This document shows, piece by piece, positions 37,016 to 46,108 of a stretch of 64,000 bases of DNA. A program made the position numbers and the translations under genes. The stretch is from positions 1 to 64,000 of the forward strand of contig NZ_LYPB01000088.1 of NCBI RefSeq assembly GCF_001653565.1, in the 5' to 3' direction. How positions within the stretch are numbered: the first letter of the stretch is position 1; the number at the start of each line of letters is the position of its first letter. Under the pieces are notes generated by a model. The model made no database searches, was not told the DNA's origin, and was given only the letters and a program-made list of their open reading frames with translations. The stretch is from Paenibacillus oryzisoli. GTDB taxonomy: Bacteria > Bacillota > Bacilli > Paenibacillales > NBRC-103111.

Positions 37016-40000
37016 ATGAGTAAGCTCAAAGGATGGAAGACGAGGTTATGGAAGACAACGTTGGCGTTGACAGTCGCAATCCCGTTCCAAGTACTGGCGA
37101 CAAGCAGCTGGCAAGCGGTGATGGCGGAGGGACCGACGGATCCAGCACCGTTCATTGAAGCCAAAGTCGTTAACGGGAATACAGGGAAGAAAGTGCTCTT
37201 CGACAATACGCACGAGCAGACAGCTGGAGCTGCGGATTGGGTTATTGATGGGGCTTTCTCAGATTTCGGCAATGCGTTAGCGAATAATGGTTATTATGTC
37301 AAAGAACTGCGCAAAACAACGCCCATTACACTAGCCGATTTGAGTGGTTATGATGTGTTCGTGGTAGCAGAGTCCAATGTTCCGTACAAAACAAGTGAGC
37401 AAACCGCCTTGGCCCAATATGTGGCCGGAGGCGGTAGTATATTCTTCATCGGCGATCACTACAACGCTGACCGCAACAAAAACCGCTGGGACGGCTCCGA
37501 GGTATTCAATGGCTATCGCCGAGGTGCCTGGACGAACCCAGCAGCGGGGATGAACGCCGAAGAGACGGCCTCCTCCGCGATGCAGGATGTAGCTAGCTCC
37601 GACTGGCTGGCGACGCAGTTCGGTCTACGCTTCCGCTATAATGCCCTTGGGGACATTAATGCGAATAACATCGTAGCGCCTGCGCAAGCTTTTGGGATAA
37701 CGACAGGTGTCTCCAGTGTGGCGATGCACGCAGGATCTACGCTGGCGATTATTGATCCGACGAAAGCGAAAGGTATTGTGTACTTACCGCAAACGAATGA
37801 AGCTTGGGCGAATGCGGTGGATCAAGGTGTGTATAACGGAGGCGGAGTCGCTGAGGGGCCTTATGTGGCGATCTCCAAAGCAGGCGCAGGCAAAGCAGCC
37901 TTCATCGGGGATTCCTCACCCGTGGAGGATGCAACGCCGAAATATGTGCGCGAGGATACAGGCGCGAAGAAGACGACGTATGATGGGTTTAAAGAAGTGG
38001 ACGACGGCACGCTGCTCGTCAATATGGTGAACTGGCTTTCGACCAAAGAAAGCTACACCAGCTTCGCTGATGTCAGCGGCTTGCAGTTGGATCAGCCGAC
38101 GGCTCTGCTGCCTTTTGAAGCGCCGGCGGCATCGACGGAACCGCAGCCAGAGCCGTGGGCAGCACCGAATGCTGGCTACAAATGGTACGACCGCAGCACG
38201 TTCAAGCCTGGCTCGTATGGCGGGCCTGCGGCTACAGCGAATACGACGTACAGCTTCGTGAAACAAGCGGTATTGCCGAATGCGGCGGACTTCCCGATCA
38301 GAGTCGTTGTGGATAACTTGCCACCTTCGACAACTGTAACGGGCTTCTCCCTCGGCATTTATCTGGTCACGGGTGGATCACAAATCGCCAAGATTCAGAA
38401 CGCGGACGGCACATGGCCGACAGCTTACGCGTATAGCTCCGCATTTAGCGTAACCTCAGACATCAACGGACACGCGACGAAGGATCTGAATGTACGCGTT
38501 GTTCCAGGAACGACTGCACCTGCCAATCTCAGATTGCGCCAGAATGGCACGAATCTGAAAACCGAAGCTGTCACCCTCGGCAACGTTCCACCAGAAAACT
38601 TGCCGGAAGAGGAGAATCCGATTCCTGCCAAGATCGCCATCTCCGAAGCACGTACGAAAGCAGCTGGTACGCTGGTGACGGTTGAGGGTGTTGTTACGAC
38701 AGAGCCGGGTGCTTTTGGCGGGCAGGCTTTCTACTTGCAAGATGCGACAGGCGGCTTGTATGTTTTTCAAAGCTTGAGTGGCTTCCACCAAGGGGATACG
38801 GTCAAAGTCACGGCAGCTACAGCGCTGTTCAACACGGAGTTTGAGTTGGCAGACCCCGTTGAAATTACCAAAACAGGTGTCGCTGCGCTCCCAACACCTA
38901 CGCCAGTATCCGCTGTGACAGCGGACAATCAAGGTCAGCTGCTTTCACTGAGCGATGTGACCATCAACAACATCATTACGGCGACGCCGGCGGGTTCTTT
39001 TGAATTCGACGCTGTCAAAGACGGTGTAAACAATCACGTTCGTGTCGACACAAGAACAGGCTTATCCTTAAGCACCTTCCCCTACACAGCTGGGCAAAAG
39101 GTGACGATTCAAGGTGTTGGCGCGATTTTCAAAGGTGTATTCCAATTGAAGCCTCGTGGTTTGAGCGATTTCAGCGTGGCGACGGATAGCCTAGCACCAG
39201 TAACAACGGCAATCTTATCCAGTGCACCGAATGGAGCGGGGTGGTTCAATCAAGACGTAACGGCAACGTTAACTGCTGTAGATGATGGAGCAGGAGCGGT
39301 GTCGACCGAATATGCCATCAATGGCGGAACACCAACTGCTTACACGGCGCCAATCGCGATTAGTACGGAGGGCACAACAACCGTGAGCTACTCCTCGACG
39401 GATGCAGTGGGCAATATTGAAGCGGTAAAGTCCTTGGGCGTGAAGCTAGATAAAACAGCGCCAACAGCTTCCCTTACGGAGTCAAGTCATGCCGTCAAGG
39501 ATGTAACGAATGCGACAGCCGTAACATTCGATTTAGCAGCTACGGATGCAATCTCGGGTGTTGTCGAGCAATCCCTGACCTTGGATGGGAATGCCATTAC
39601 AAGTGGCCAAACGATTGCCGCAGGCAGTCTAGCTGTAGGAGCACACACCGTGGCGTACTTGGTAGTGGACGCTGCAGGAAACACGACGAGTTCGTCGCAG
39701 ACATTTAACGTGGTGAAGCCACTATCAGTCGGCGCTCCCGGCCAGCCTGTTTTAACCTCTAATAACGGCTATACGGGTTTAAAAGATGGCAACTACACGA
39801 TCACCATGAACATGTGGTGGGGGAATAATGGTTCCATTTTCAAACTATACGAAAACGGTGTTCTTATCTCTACGAAAACACTTACAGATGGTTCACCAGC
39901 GGCTCAAATCGCCAAAGTGGATGTAACCGGTAAACCAAACGGCACTTATACGTATACTAGTGAACTTATTAATGGATTCGGAACGACAACTAGTCAGCCT

Positions 40001-40306
40001 GTCGTGGTTACGATCACAGACGCATCCCCAGGGAAGCCTGTCCTATCGCAAAACAATTGGGATGGGGACGGCAACTACAATGTGACCATGAACATGTGGT
40101 GGGGCACCAACGCAACAGGATATCGCCTCTACGAAAACGACGTACTTATTGATGAGAAAAGCTTGCAAGCCGCATCGCCAAGTGCACAAAGCGCTGTTAC
40201 AGCCATAGCTGGTCGCGCAATCGGCGTGTATAAGTATCGCGTCGAGCTGTTCAATGCAGCTGGTGTAACAACGAGCGACGTGGTGAGTGTCACGGTTACG
40301 AAGTAG
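37016..40306 (+). CDS. large secreted multidomain protein with chitinase-type repeats
   Basis: This 1096-aa protein has a signal peptide (residues 1 to about 38). A GATase-like alpha/beta domain follows (about 60-350; [25 protein letters not shown]). An OB-fold-like region comes next (about 536-710; [22 protein letters not shown]), as in secreted nucleases and phosphatases, then two Ig-like/OmpL47 repeats (about 727-905). The C terminus holds two tandem ChiA_N-like modules beginning at about 907 and 1005 ([20 protein letters not shown], LYENxVLI). The C-terminal repeats suggest chitin or polysaccharide binding. No catalytic motif is certain. It starts at ATG 37016 behind AAGGAGG. Confidence 0.75.
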   Translation: MSKLKGWKTRLWKTTLALTVAIPFQVLATSSWQAVMAEGPTDPAPFIEAKVVNGNTGKKVLFDNTHEQTAGAADWVIDGAFSDFGNALANNGYYVKELRKTTPITLADLSGYDVFVVAESNVPYKTSEQTALAQYVAGGGSIFFIGDHYNADRNKNRWDGSEVFNGYRRGAWTNPAAGMNAEETASSAMQDVASSDWLATQFGLRFRYNALGDINANNIVAPAQAFGITTGVSSVAMHAGSTLAIIDPTKAKGIVYLPQTNEAWANAVDQGVYNGGGVAEGPYVAISKAGAGKAAFIGDSSPVEDATPKYVREDTGAKKTTYDGFKEVDDGTLLVNMVNWLSTKESYTSFADVSGLQLDQPTALLPFEAPAASTEPQPEPWAAPNAGYKWYDRSTFKPGSYGGPAATANTTYSFVKQAVLPNAADFPIRVVVDNLPPSTTVTGFSLGIYLVTGGSQIAKIQNADGTWPTAYAYSSAFSVTSDINGHATKDLNVRVVPGTTAPANLRLRQNGTNLKTEAVTLGNVPPENLPEEENPIPAKIAISEARTKAAGTLVTVEGVVTTEPGAFGGQAFYLQDATGGLYVFQSLSGFHQGDTVKVTAATALFNTEFELADPVEITKTGVAALPTPTPVSAVTADNQGQLLSLSDVTINNIITATPAGSFEFDAVKDGVNNHVRVDTRTGLSLSTFPYTAGQKVTIQGVGAIFKGVFQLKPRGLSDFSVATDSLAPVTTAILSSAPNGAGWFNQDVTATLTAVDDGAGAVSTEYAINGGTPTAYTAPIAISTEGTTTVSYSSTDAVGNIEAVKSLGVKLDKTAPTASLTESSHAVKDVTNATAVTFDLAATDAISGVVEQSLTLDGNAITSGQTIAAGSLAVGAHTVAYLVVDAAGNTTSSSQTFNVVKPLSVGAPGQPVLTSNNGYTGLKDGNYTITMNMWWGNNGSIFKLYENGVLISTKTLTDGSPAAQIAKVDVTGKPNGTYTYTSELINGFGTTTSQPVVVTITDASPGKPVLSQNNWDGDGNYNVTMNMWWGTNATGYRLYENDVLIDEKSLQAASPSAQSAVTAIAGRAIGVYKYRVELFNAAGVTTSDVVSVTVTK

Positions 40307-40339
40307 CCGGAGGCGCTGAGAGACACAGAGCTTGAAGGA

Positions 40340-40371
40340 CAGTCCTTCTGGTCTTAGACCAGAGGGGCTGT
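40340..40371 (+). terminator. possible terminator
   Basis: AGTCCTTCTGGTC and GACCAGAGGGGCT form a stem around TTA, followed by a modest T-rich stretch (GTTATTTGTTT). It lies 34 bases after the large secreted-protein gene. Confidence 0.6.
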
Positions 40372-40561
40372 TATTTGTTTAAAATATCAGAATTTATAAG
40401 TTTTACTTACTAATTATGCTGAATTTCTAGATAAACGCTCCTGTCCTTCAAAGGACGGTGTAGTCGGTTATTTTGGGCGGTGGCACGCCTCAGTCACAAG
40501 TAGTCCTTTCACAATGAACACGCTAGACAAAACCATATCCCAATGGTAGGTTAAATGAATC

Positions 40562-41800
40562 ATGAAGAAAGTATGTGATCTCATTATGTCCATTGCTTCG
40601 CAAGCCAAAGAAACAAGAAGCGGCAGTCGATTATGGATGGTGCTGGTGCTCGGTTTACTCGCCTCCTTCGGGCCGCTTTCTCTCGATATGTACCTACCGG
40701 CCCTGCCTGTCATTGCGGGTGACCTCCATACCACAACTTCGCTCGCACAAATGAGCTTAACCGCCTGTATGCTCGGCCTTTCCCTTGGTCAACTCATCGC
40801 TGGATCGCTGAGTGATGTGCGCGGAAGGCGCATGCCTCTGCTGGTTGGCCTCCTCATTTATGGCGTCGCCTCCGCACTTTGCATGGTTGCACCATCGATT
40901 TGGGCGTTCCTGATTCTGCGTTTCGTACAAGGAATGGCGGGAGCAGCGGGAATCGTCATATCCCGAGCGATCGTTCGTGATATGTATGAGGGCGTGGCGT
41001 TGACGAAGTTTTTTGCACTCCTGATGCTCGTGAATGGTTCGGCTCCCATCCTTGCCCCGATTATCGGTGGACAGCTGCTGCAATTCACCTCATGGCGCGG
41101 CGTGTTTCTTGTGCTCAGCTTGATCGGTGTCGTGATGCTCATTATTGTTGTATTTGGGCTCCAAGAAACCCATCCACCCGAGCGCCGCTCCAAAGGCGGG
41201 CTAACGAATACCCTGCGCATATTCCGCGGTCTGCTCACCGACCGTTTGTTCATGGGTTATGCGTTGACGCAGGGGCTCGTTTTCGCGGGAATGTTCGCGT
41301 ATATTTCGGGATCGCCGTTTGTTTTGCAGGATATATTCGATGTTTCTCCTCAAATGTTTAGTATCATCTTCGCGGTGAATGGGGCTGGCGTCATCCTTGC
41401 TGGACAGATTACGGGAAGACTCGCTGGCAAAGTCAGCAATCATCGATTGCTAGCTGGCGGCTTAGCGATAGCCGTTCTCGGAGGCTTGTTGCTGCTCGTT
41501 GCAACGCTTAGCGGGGCGGGGTTGATTATGATATTACCGGCATTCTTCCTTATCGTGGCCTGTATTGGTCCAGTTTCCGTATCGACATCTTCCTTGGCGC
41601 TGCAAAATCAAGGTCAAACAGCCGGCAGCGCAGCCGCATTGCTCGGATTGATGACTTTCGTCATCGGTGGTTTAGTCGCACCGCTTGTCGGCCTTGGCGG
41701 TAGTCAGACTGCTGTACCCTTAGGCATTATCATCGCTGTTATGGAGCTGGGTGGCGTACTCTGTTTCGTTATGATGACGAGAAAAAAAGCGGAAGGATGA
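40562..41800 (+). CDS. Bcr/CflA-family multidrug MFS exporter
   Basis: This 412-aa protein has 12 membrane segments. The family start LVLGLLASFGPLSLDMYLPALP and the loop SLGQLIAGSLSDVRGRRMP are characteristic of Bcr/CflA drug:proton antiporters (bicyclomycin, chloramphenicol, sulfonamide export). ATG 40562 has a weak ribosome site; ATG 40589 is also in frame. No regulator gene adjoins it. Confidence 0.9.
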   Translation: MKKVCDLIMSIASQAKETRSGSRLWMVLVLGLLASFGPLSLDMYLPALPVIAGDLHTTTSLAQMSLTACMLGLSLGQLIAGSLSDVRGRRMPLLVGLLIYGVASALCMVAPSIWAFLILRFVQGMAGAAGIVISRAIVRDMYEGVALTKFFALLMLVNGSAPILAPIIGGQLLQFTSWRGVFLVLSLIGVVMLIIVVFGLQETHPPERRSKGGLTNTLRIFRGLLTDRLFMGYALTQGLVFAGMFAYISGSPFVLQDIFDVSPQMFSIIFAVNGAGVILAGQITGRLAGKVSNHRLLAGGLAIAVLGGLLLLVATLSGAGLIMILPAFFLIVACIGPVSVSTSSLALQNQGQTAGSAAALLGLMTFVIGGLVAPLVGLGGSQTAVPLGIIIAVMELGGVLCFVMMTRKKAEG

Positions 41801-41894
41801 CGCACTTTTTTCTAAAAAATTCAAGAATTTTTCACAATTAAGGTTTATACTGAAAGAAGAATTGACCAAATTGTGAAAAAGGTGGCTATCACGC

Positions 41895-42758
41895 ATGAAG
41901 CGCATTCATAAAACGTGGCTTATCGGCACACTCGCAACTGGATTATTGATCAGTGGCGGCTTCGTACTTCAGCATAATCAAGCGTTCGCTAACGACACAG
42001 ACACAACAACGTCATCAGTACCTAAGAAATTTCAGGATAAACATAGAATTGAGAAGCACCAAGCTCCAAGGGGCGGTTTTGATTGGGGCAAGGGCGGCGG
42101 TATGGGGGGCGCAATCGATTTCTCTTCCATCCTGGGCATAGACAAAGCGGTTCTCAAAGCGGAACTGGATGCGGGGAAAACTCTCGTTCAAATCGCGCAA
42201 GAGAAAGCTAATCTTAGTGAAGACGCGTTACTGGCTAAACTGACCGAAGCGGAAACCAAGAAAATTGATGCAGCACTTAGTGAAGGCAAAATCAAGCAAG
42301 AACAGGCGGATAAGCTCAAAACAGGGCTTGCTGACCGCTTGAAAAAAACCGTAGAAGCGAAGCCTCAAGCGATGAATTTCGATAGAAAGCCAATGCCTCG
42401 CGGCGGCAACATGCCTAATTTGCCTATGCCTGGTGGTTTTGGGGTTGCTCCGAAAGAAATCGCTGCGATTCTCGGTATAACCGAAGAAGAACTGGCGACT
42501 GAGCGTAAAGCAGGGAAGTCCCTTGCGGAGATCGCGGCTGCGAAAGGCATCACGGAGGATCAACTGATTGCTAAGCTCAAAGACAGCTTGACAGATGAAC
42601 TGAAAAACTTCGTCGAACGCAAAGGCGGCGGTGAGCGCCCAGTTCCACAGCAACGTGGAGATGGTGGTTCATTGGGTGGTAAGCCTGGACGTGGTGGCGA
42701 GCATAGACCTGCACCGCCATCCCCTCCGTCACCGTCAGAGGCGCCTGCGGCTACTTAG
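41895..42758 (+). CDS. secreted protein with two LG-x-EL-x-GKSLAEIA repeats
   Basis: This 287-aa protein has a signal peptide (1 to about 33, ending QAFAND). Two homologous helical repeats begin at about residues 75 and 193 (ILGIDKAVLKAELDAGKTL; ILGITEEELATERKAGKSL). The linker and C terminus are Gly/Pro/Arg-rich. Similar repeats occur in uncharacterised secreted proteins of Bacillales. Function is unknown. It ends before a strong terminator and is probably monocistronic. Confidence 0.8.
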   Translation: MKRIHKTWLIGTLATGLLISGGFVLQHNQAFANDTDTTTSSVPKKFQDKHRIEKHQAPRGGFDWGKGGGMGGAIDFSSILGIDKAVLKAELDAGKTLVQIAQEKANLSEDALLAKLTEAETKKIDAALSEGKIKQEQADKLKTGLADRLKKTVEAKPQAMNFDRKPMPRGGNMPNLPMPGGFGVAPKEIAAILGITEEELATERKAGKSLAEIAAAKGITEDQLIAKLKDSLTDELKNFVERKGGGERPVPQQRGDGGSLGGKPGRGGEHRPAPPSPPSPSEAPAAT

Positions 42759-42775
42759 CATTGTGGAATAGCAGA

Positions 42776-42819
42776 AGGTTGCTACATTCGAGTATATCGA
42801 AATGTGGGCAACCTTTTTT
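42776..42819 (+). terminator. terminator after the secreted repeat protein
   Basis: AAGGTTGC pairs with GCAACCTT, extended by ACATT/AATGT, around a CGA..TCG inner stem, followed by six Ts. Confidence 0.9.
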
Positions 42820-42874
42820 GTGTCGAGTGGCGTAGAAGCTTCACCAGAAGCGAAAGTCAAGGAGGAGTAGCTGA

Positions 42875-43033
42875 ATGGAAGAACTCATTGGGCATTGTCG
42901 CATATGTGAGAAGCCTATTTATTGTAGAATGGGGTTCCTAGATGGTGTCGTACAATCGGATCAAACATTGTTATGCTTTGATTGTTCTGCTGCGGTACAC
43001 GAGGAACAAATGAGTGTGGACCAAGAGGAGTGA
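42875..43033 (+). CDS. 52-aa zinc-ribbon-like protein
   Basis: A small frame starts at ATG 42875 behind AAGGAGGAG. It encodes 52 residues with two Cys pairs, CRIC near residue 8 and CFDC near residue 34, plus a further Cys near 17. This CxxC...CxxC layout suggests a structural zinc site. The C terminus is acidic. Function is unknown. The excellent ribosome site and cysteine spacing make it likely real. Confidence 0.7.
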   Translation: MEELIGHCRICEKPIYCRMGFLDGVVQSDQTLLCFDCSAAVHEEQMSVDQEE

Positions 43034-43068
43034 CTGGTGAACGTAGGTGGTAAAAAGGAGGGGGAGCT

Positions 43069-43217
43069 GCGCCAAAGGTTGCAATCCCGTCAGAACCAAC
43101 TAGTTTGCGCCAAAGTATGCATTCCGTCAGAACCAATTAGCAAGCGTGAAGTTGTGCATCCCGCCAGAACCAACTAGCATGCGCCAACAGATGCACATCG
43201 CTAGAACAAATTAGCTA
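43069..43217. repeat. 37-38-bp tandem repeat, four copies
   Basis: Imperfect units start at 43069, 43107, 43144 and 43181. Each contains GCGCCAA-like, TGCA-TCC and CAGAACCAACTAGC segments. Units are directly abutted with no unique spacers, so this is not a CRISPR. No coding potential is seen. Confidence 0.75.
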
Positions 43218-43345
43218 CTTCTTAGATCCTGTTCCGACCAACATTCGCGTATTTCTGCCACCTTCCCCCTTCGGCGCCAATGTTCCGTAGTGCATTCCCC
43301 AATTTCAGCTCCCTCACTCCCCAACTATTGCGCCTTAACCAACAT

Positions 43346-43535
43346 TAGATGGAAAAAGTACAGTTAAAGTTGAAGGTTTCAGCTAATTTGAGCAAATAAC
43401 TGGAAAATATGTAGTTAAATTTCCTAGTTTTGCTCAAAAGGATGAAATCAGGAGGAATTAGCTACATGAAATCCAGTTAAATCGGTTTGAAGCTGGGAAT
43501 TGCCGGATTTAGCTGGATAAAATCCAGTTATTTGC
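43346..43535. repeat. four-module palindromic intergenic element, copy 3
   Basis: Modules start at 43346, 43397, 43459 and 43510 (spacing 51, 62, 51). Examples are TAACTGGAAAATATGTAGTT and TAGCTGGATAAAATCCAGTT, the last nearly a perfect palindrome. It is the third copy of the element at 15040 and 36404. No gene is seen. Confidence 0.78.
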
Positions 43536-43597
43536 GATGACAGCGGGGTTAGACGTTGTGATGGTGGACTGGACGGCGCATCTGGTTGTGAAGGTGG

Positions 43598-43741
43598 CGG
43601 ATGCTGGTTTACGGGGCGCATCGGGCGCCGCCCGCGGGCCAGTGGCCGCGCCTAGCGGCGAAGTGGCCGTGAAACGGGCGCCGCCCCGGCCCAGCGGCCG
43701 CGCCTCTAGCGCAGCCGCCACCGCCGCGTCCACAGCCGCGG
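43598..43741. other. GC-rich island downstream of alkA
   Basis: About 140 bases are extremely GC-rich, far above the surrounding AT-rich intergenic sequence. They contain two related direct repeats beginning GGGCGCCGCCC (about 43625 and 43675), both running into GGCCGCGCCT. Reading frames through it are Ala/Pro/Arg low-complexity on both strands. It begins right after the alkA stop and ends at the four-module element. Confidence 0.6.
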
Positions 43742-44686
43742 CTAATATAATACCCGCCACAAGTAAAACGTGGCGTAAGCTTCCCAGCCCCGCCAGCCCT
43801 CGGCGAGCTGGCGGATCTCTTCGAGCGTGGGCTTGGCTTCCAGCCCAAGCACATGCTTCAGCGCGTTATGCAGGCCGACGTCGGCCAAGGGGAACGCTGC
43901 GGGGTTGCGCAGACAGCGCATCCCCACATAGTTGGCCGTCCAAGGGCCGATGCCGCGAATGCGCAGCAGGTCTTGTTCCATGGCGAGGTAATCGCCCATC
44001 GCAAGGAGCCCAGCCTTGGATAAGGAGCCTCCCGCCATGAGATTGGCAACGCCAATGAGGTATTCCGCTTTTTTACCCGTGAACTGTAAAGCGGTGAGAT
44101 CCTCCGTTGTGAGCGCAGCGATCCGCTCGGGCGTTGGGAATGCCCAATAGGTACGTCCCTCCCAATCCAGCGAGGTGCCGAAGGTTTCGACGAGACGCCT
44201 TTTGAGCGTATAGGCAAAAGCCAAATTAATCTGCTGACCGATAATGCCCCAGCTCATCGCCTCAAATAAATCGGGAATCCCCATCAGCCGCAGCCCGCGG
44301 AATTCCTCTGTCACTTGCTTCAGGATCGCATCCTCCATCTCGTAGAATGGCGTCAAATCCGTTCCCAAATCCCACCACTCCCACACATAACGAGCAATAC
44401 TGTCGCGGACCGCAGCGGATAAACTAGCGCCACTATAGTGGACAATTTGGATATGAAGCATCTCATCATCCTCATTGTGGACAGCGATAAGCGCGAGGTT
44501 ATCCCCAATGTTCAGCAGTTTATAGACGCTGGAGTTATCCACAACGAATAGACACTCATTGGTGGAGCGGCTTAAGTAGCCGATGTTCTGTTGGTATCGA
44601 AAAGGCTGGGGCAGAGCCAGCATGAGGGTGTTCGTTGGTTCATGCCAGTGTAGGCGGGAGGGGTCATAAGATTGCAGGTGTGACAT
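43742..44686 (-). CDS. alkA: DNA-3-methyladenine glycosylase II (AlkA type)
   Basis: This 314-aa base-excision glycosylase removes alkylated purines. It has an N-terminal AlkA_N-like domain (1 to about 110) and a HhH-GPD core with hairpin-helix-hairpin LLRIRGIGPWTANYVGM (near residue 240) and catalytic aspartate in AFPLADVGLHNAL. It starts behind AAGGAGA. It is divergent from adaA and adaB, forming the classic adaptive response cluster to alkylating agents. Confidence 0.93.
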   Translation of the reverse strand: MSHLQSYDPSRLHWHEPTNTLMLALPQPFRYQQNIGYLSRSTNECLFVVDNSSVYKLLNIGDNLALIAVHNEDDEMLHIQIVHYSGASLSAAVRDSIARYVWEWWDLGTDLTPFYEMEDAILKQVTEEFRGLRLMGIPDLFEAMSWGIIGQQINLAFAYTLKRRLVETFGTSLDWEGRTYWAFPTPERIAALTTEDLTALQFTGKKAEYLIGVANLMAGGSLSKAGLLAMGDYLAMEQDLLRIRGIGPWTANYVGMRCLRNPAAFPLADVGLHNALKHVLGLEAKPTLEEIRQLAEGWRGWEAYATFYLWRVLY

Positions 44687-44840
44687 CCATATTCTCCTTA
44701 TCGGTAGGAAGTTGTTACTACTATTATCGCTGAAACCGGCTTTCGTAATCTTGCTTTCTCATTTCGGAGCTCTTACAACTGCAGGCCTGGTTGGGTATAC
44801 TGAGCTTATAAAAGGCACGAGGGCGAGAGGAGCATCCGCC

Positions 44841-45383
44841 ATGCAAGAGCGGTTATGGCAAGCGATCGTAGCGAATGATGCTGCGTATGATGGGACGTTT
44901 TATTATGCAGTGGCAACGACAGGCATCTTCTGCAGGCCTTCCTGCAAATCGCGGCTTCCGAAGCGGGAGCATGTTCGTATCTTTCATCATCAAGATGCGG
45001 CAATGGCAGCAAGTTATCGTCCTTGTAAAAGGTGTAGGCCTGACGGCATCCGACTTCCCGATGAGGCATGGGTTGCGGAAATGAAGGCACATATCGAAGA
45101 GAACTATGCCGAACCGTTGTCGTTAGCAACGCTTGCGGAGCATTTTTATGCGAGTACGTATCATCTGCAAAGAACTTTTAAACGAATAACTGGCGTGACG
45201 CCGCTTATGTATATCCAAGAGGTGCGGTTTGCAGCAGCTAAAAAGCTTCTACTCACGACGGACTTGGCCGTACATGTGATTGGGATGCAGGTGGGGATGG
45301 CGAATGCAGCGCATTTTGCGACATTCTTTCAGAAGAAAAGCGGACTTACGCCGACAGAATACAGGCAAAAGCCAGCTCATTAA
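44841..45383 (+). CDS. adaA: AdaA-type methylphosphotriester-DNA sensor and activator
   Basis: This 180-aa protein has an N-terminal Ada zinc domain with C31-C35 and C62-C65 (CRPSCKSR, CKRCRP), the same spacing as C38/C42/C69/C72 of Ada. Cys31 is the predicted methyl acceptor. An AraC HTH domain follows (about 80-175). Methylation turns it into an activator of its own operon and alkA. ATG 44841 with GAGAGGAG upstream is chosen; the frame extends to 44712 but those residues are unlike the family. Confidence 0.93.
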   Translation: MQERLWQAIVANDAAYDGTFYYAVATTGIFCRPSCKSRLPKREHVRIFHHQDAAMAASYRPCKRCRPDGIRLPDEAWVAEMKAHIEENYAEPLSLATLAEHFYASTYHLQRTFKRITGVTPLMYIQEVRFAAAKKLLLTTDLAVHVIGMQVGMANAAHFATFFQKKSGLTPTEYRQKPAH

Positions 45384-45413
45384 CGATAACCGAGGTAGGA
45401 GGTTAGATGCAAC

Positions 45414-45977
45414 ATGGCAAGTGAAGGCGAGGAAAATAAAATAAACCCTACGATTTACTGGGGGGCAGTTCGGTTGCAAGATCATAATTTTGTGATGGCA
45501 GTGACGGATATAGGTTTGAGTTATTTGCAGTTTCAGAGGGGCGATGCAAGAGATGGCGTTGACGTTGAAGCATGGCAAGAATTCACCCAATGGGCCAGAA
45601 AAGTTGGACACCCGAGCGGGTGGGTTCAGCAAGAGGATAAGCTGCAACCCTACATGGAGCAATTGGACGCGTATTTGAGCGGGGAGCGGACAAATTTCGA
45701 ATTGCCATTAGATCTAAGAGGGACGGCGTTTCAACAGGCGGTATGGAAAGCACTGCACAGTATTTCACATGGTGAAAGGGTAAGTTATTCACAGGTGGCC
45801 CAGTCGTTAGATAAATCCAGTGCTGTGAGAGCGGTCGGGACGGCCATCGGTGCAAACCCTGTGCTTATCGTAGTACCTTGCCATAGAGTGATAGGGAAGA
45901 ATGGCGCGCTGACGGGTTACCGTGGTGGGCTTGAGAATAAAGAAAAGCTATTGCTCTTGGAGCGTCAAGGGAAATAG
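45414..45977 (+). CDS. adaB: O6-methylguanine-DNA methyltransferase (AdaB/Ogt type)
   Basis: This 187-aa suicide methyltransferase has active-site C156 in VVPCHRVIG and the DNA-binding helix with VRAVGTAIGANP. It directly reverses O6-alkylguanine. It lies 30 bases after adaA behind AGGAGG and is evidently co-transcribed. Confidence 0.95.
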   Translation: MASEGEENKINPTIYWGAVRLQDHNFVMAVTDIGLSYLQFQRGDARDGVDVEAWQEFTQWARKVGHPSGWVQQEDKLQPYMEQLDAYLSGERTNFELPLDLRGTAFQQAVWKALHSISHGERVSYSQVAQSLDKSSAVRAVGTAIGANPVLIVVPCHRVIGKNGALTGYRGGLENKEKLLLLERQGK

Positions 45978-46108
45978 AATCATTAAATTTACTTCCATGA
46001 CTACTTTCATGCATAGAATCCGAGATATGGATAAAAATACGGGGAAGGAAATGAAAGGGAATACGAGGTTGTCTATCAACATGAGCGTACGTACAGGGGG
46101 AGAATAGC

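Noticed and set aside
43069-43217. CRISPR array
   Set aside because: Units abut directly and vary throughout; no spacers.
43537-44040. 167-codon + strand frame, Ala/Arg/Pro-rich
   Set aside because: It overlaps alkA antisense and the GC island, has no ribosome site and is low-complexity; open only because of high GC.
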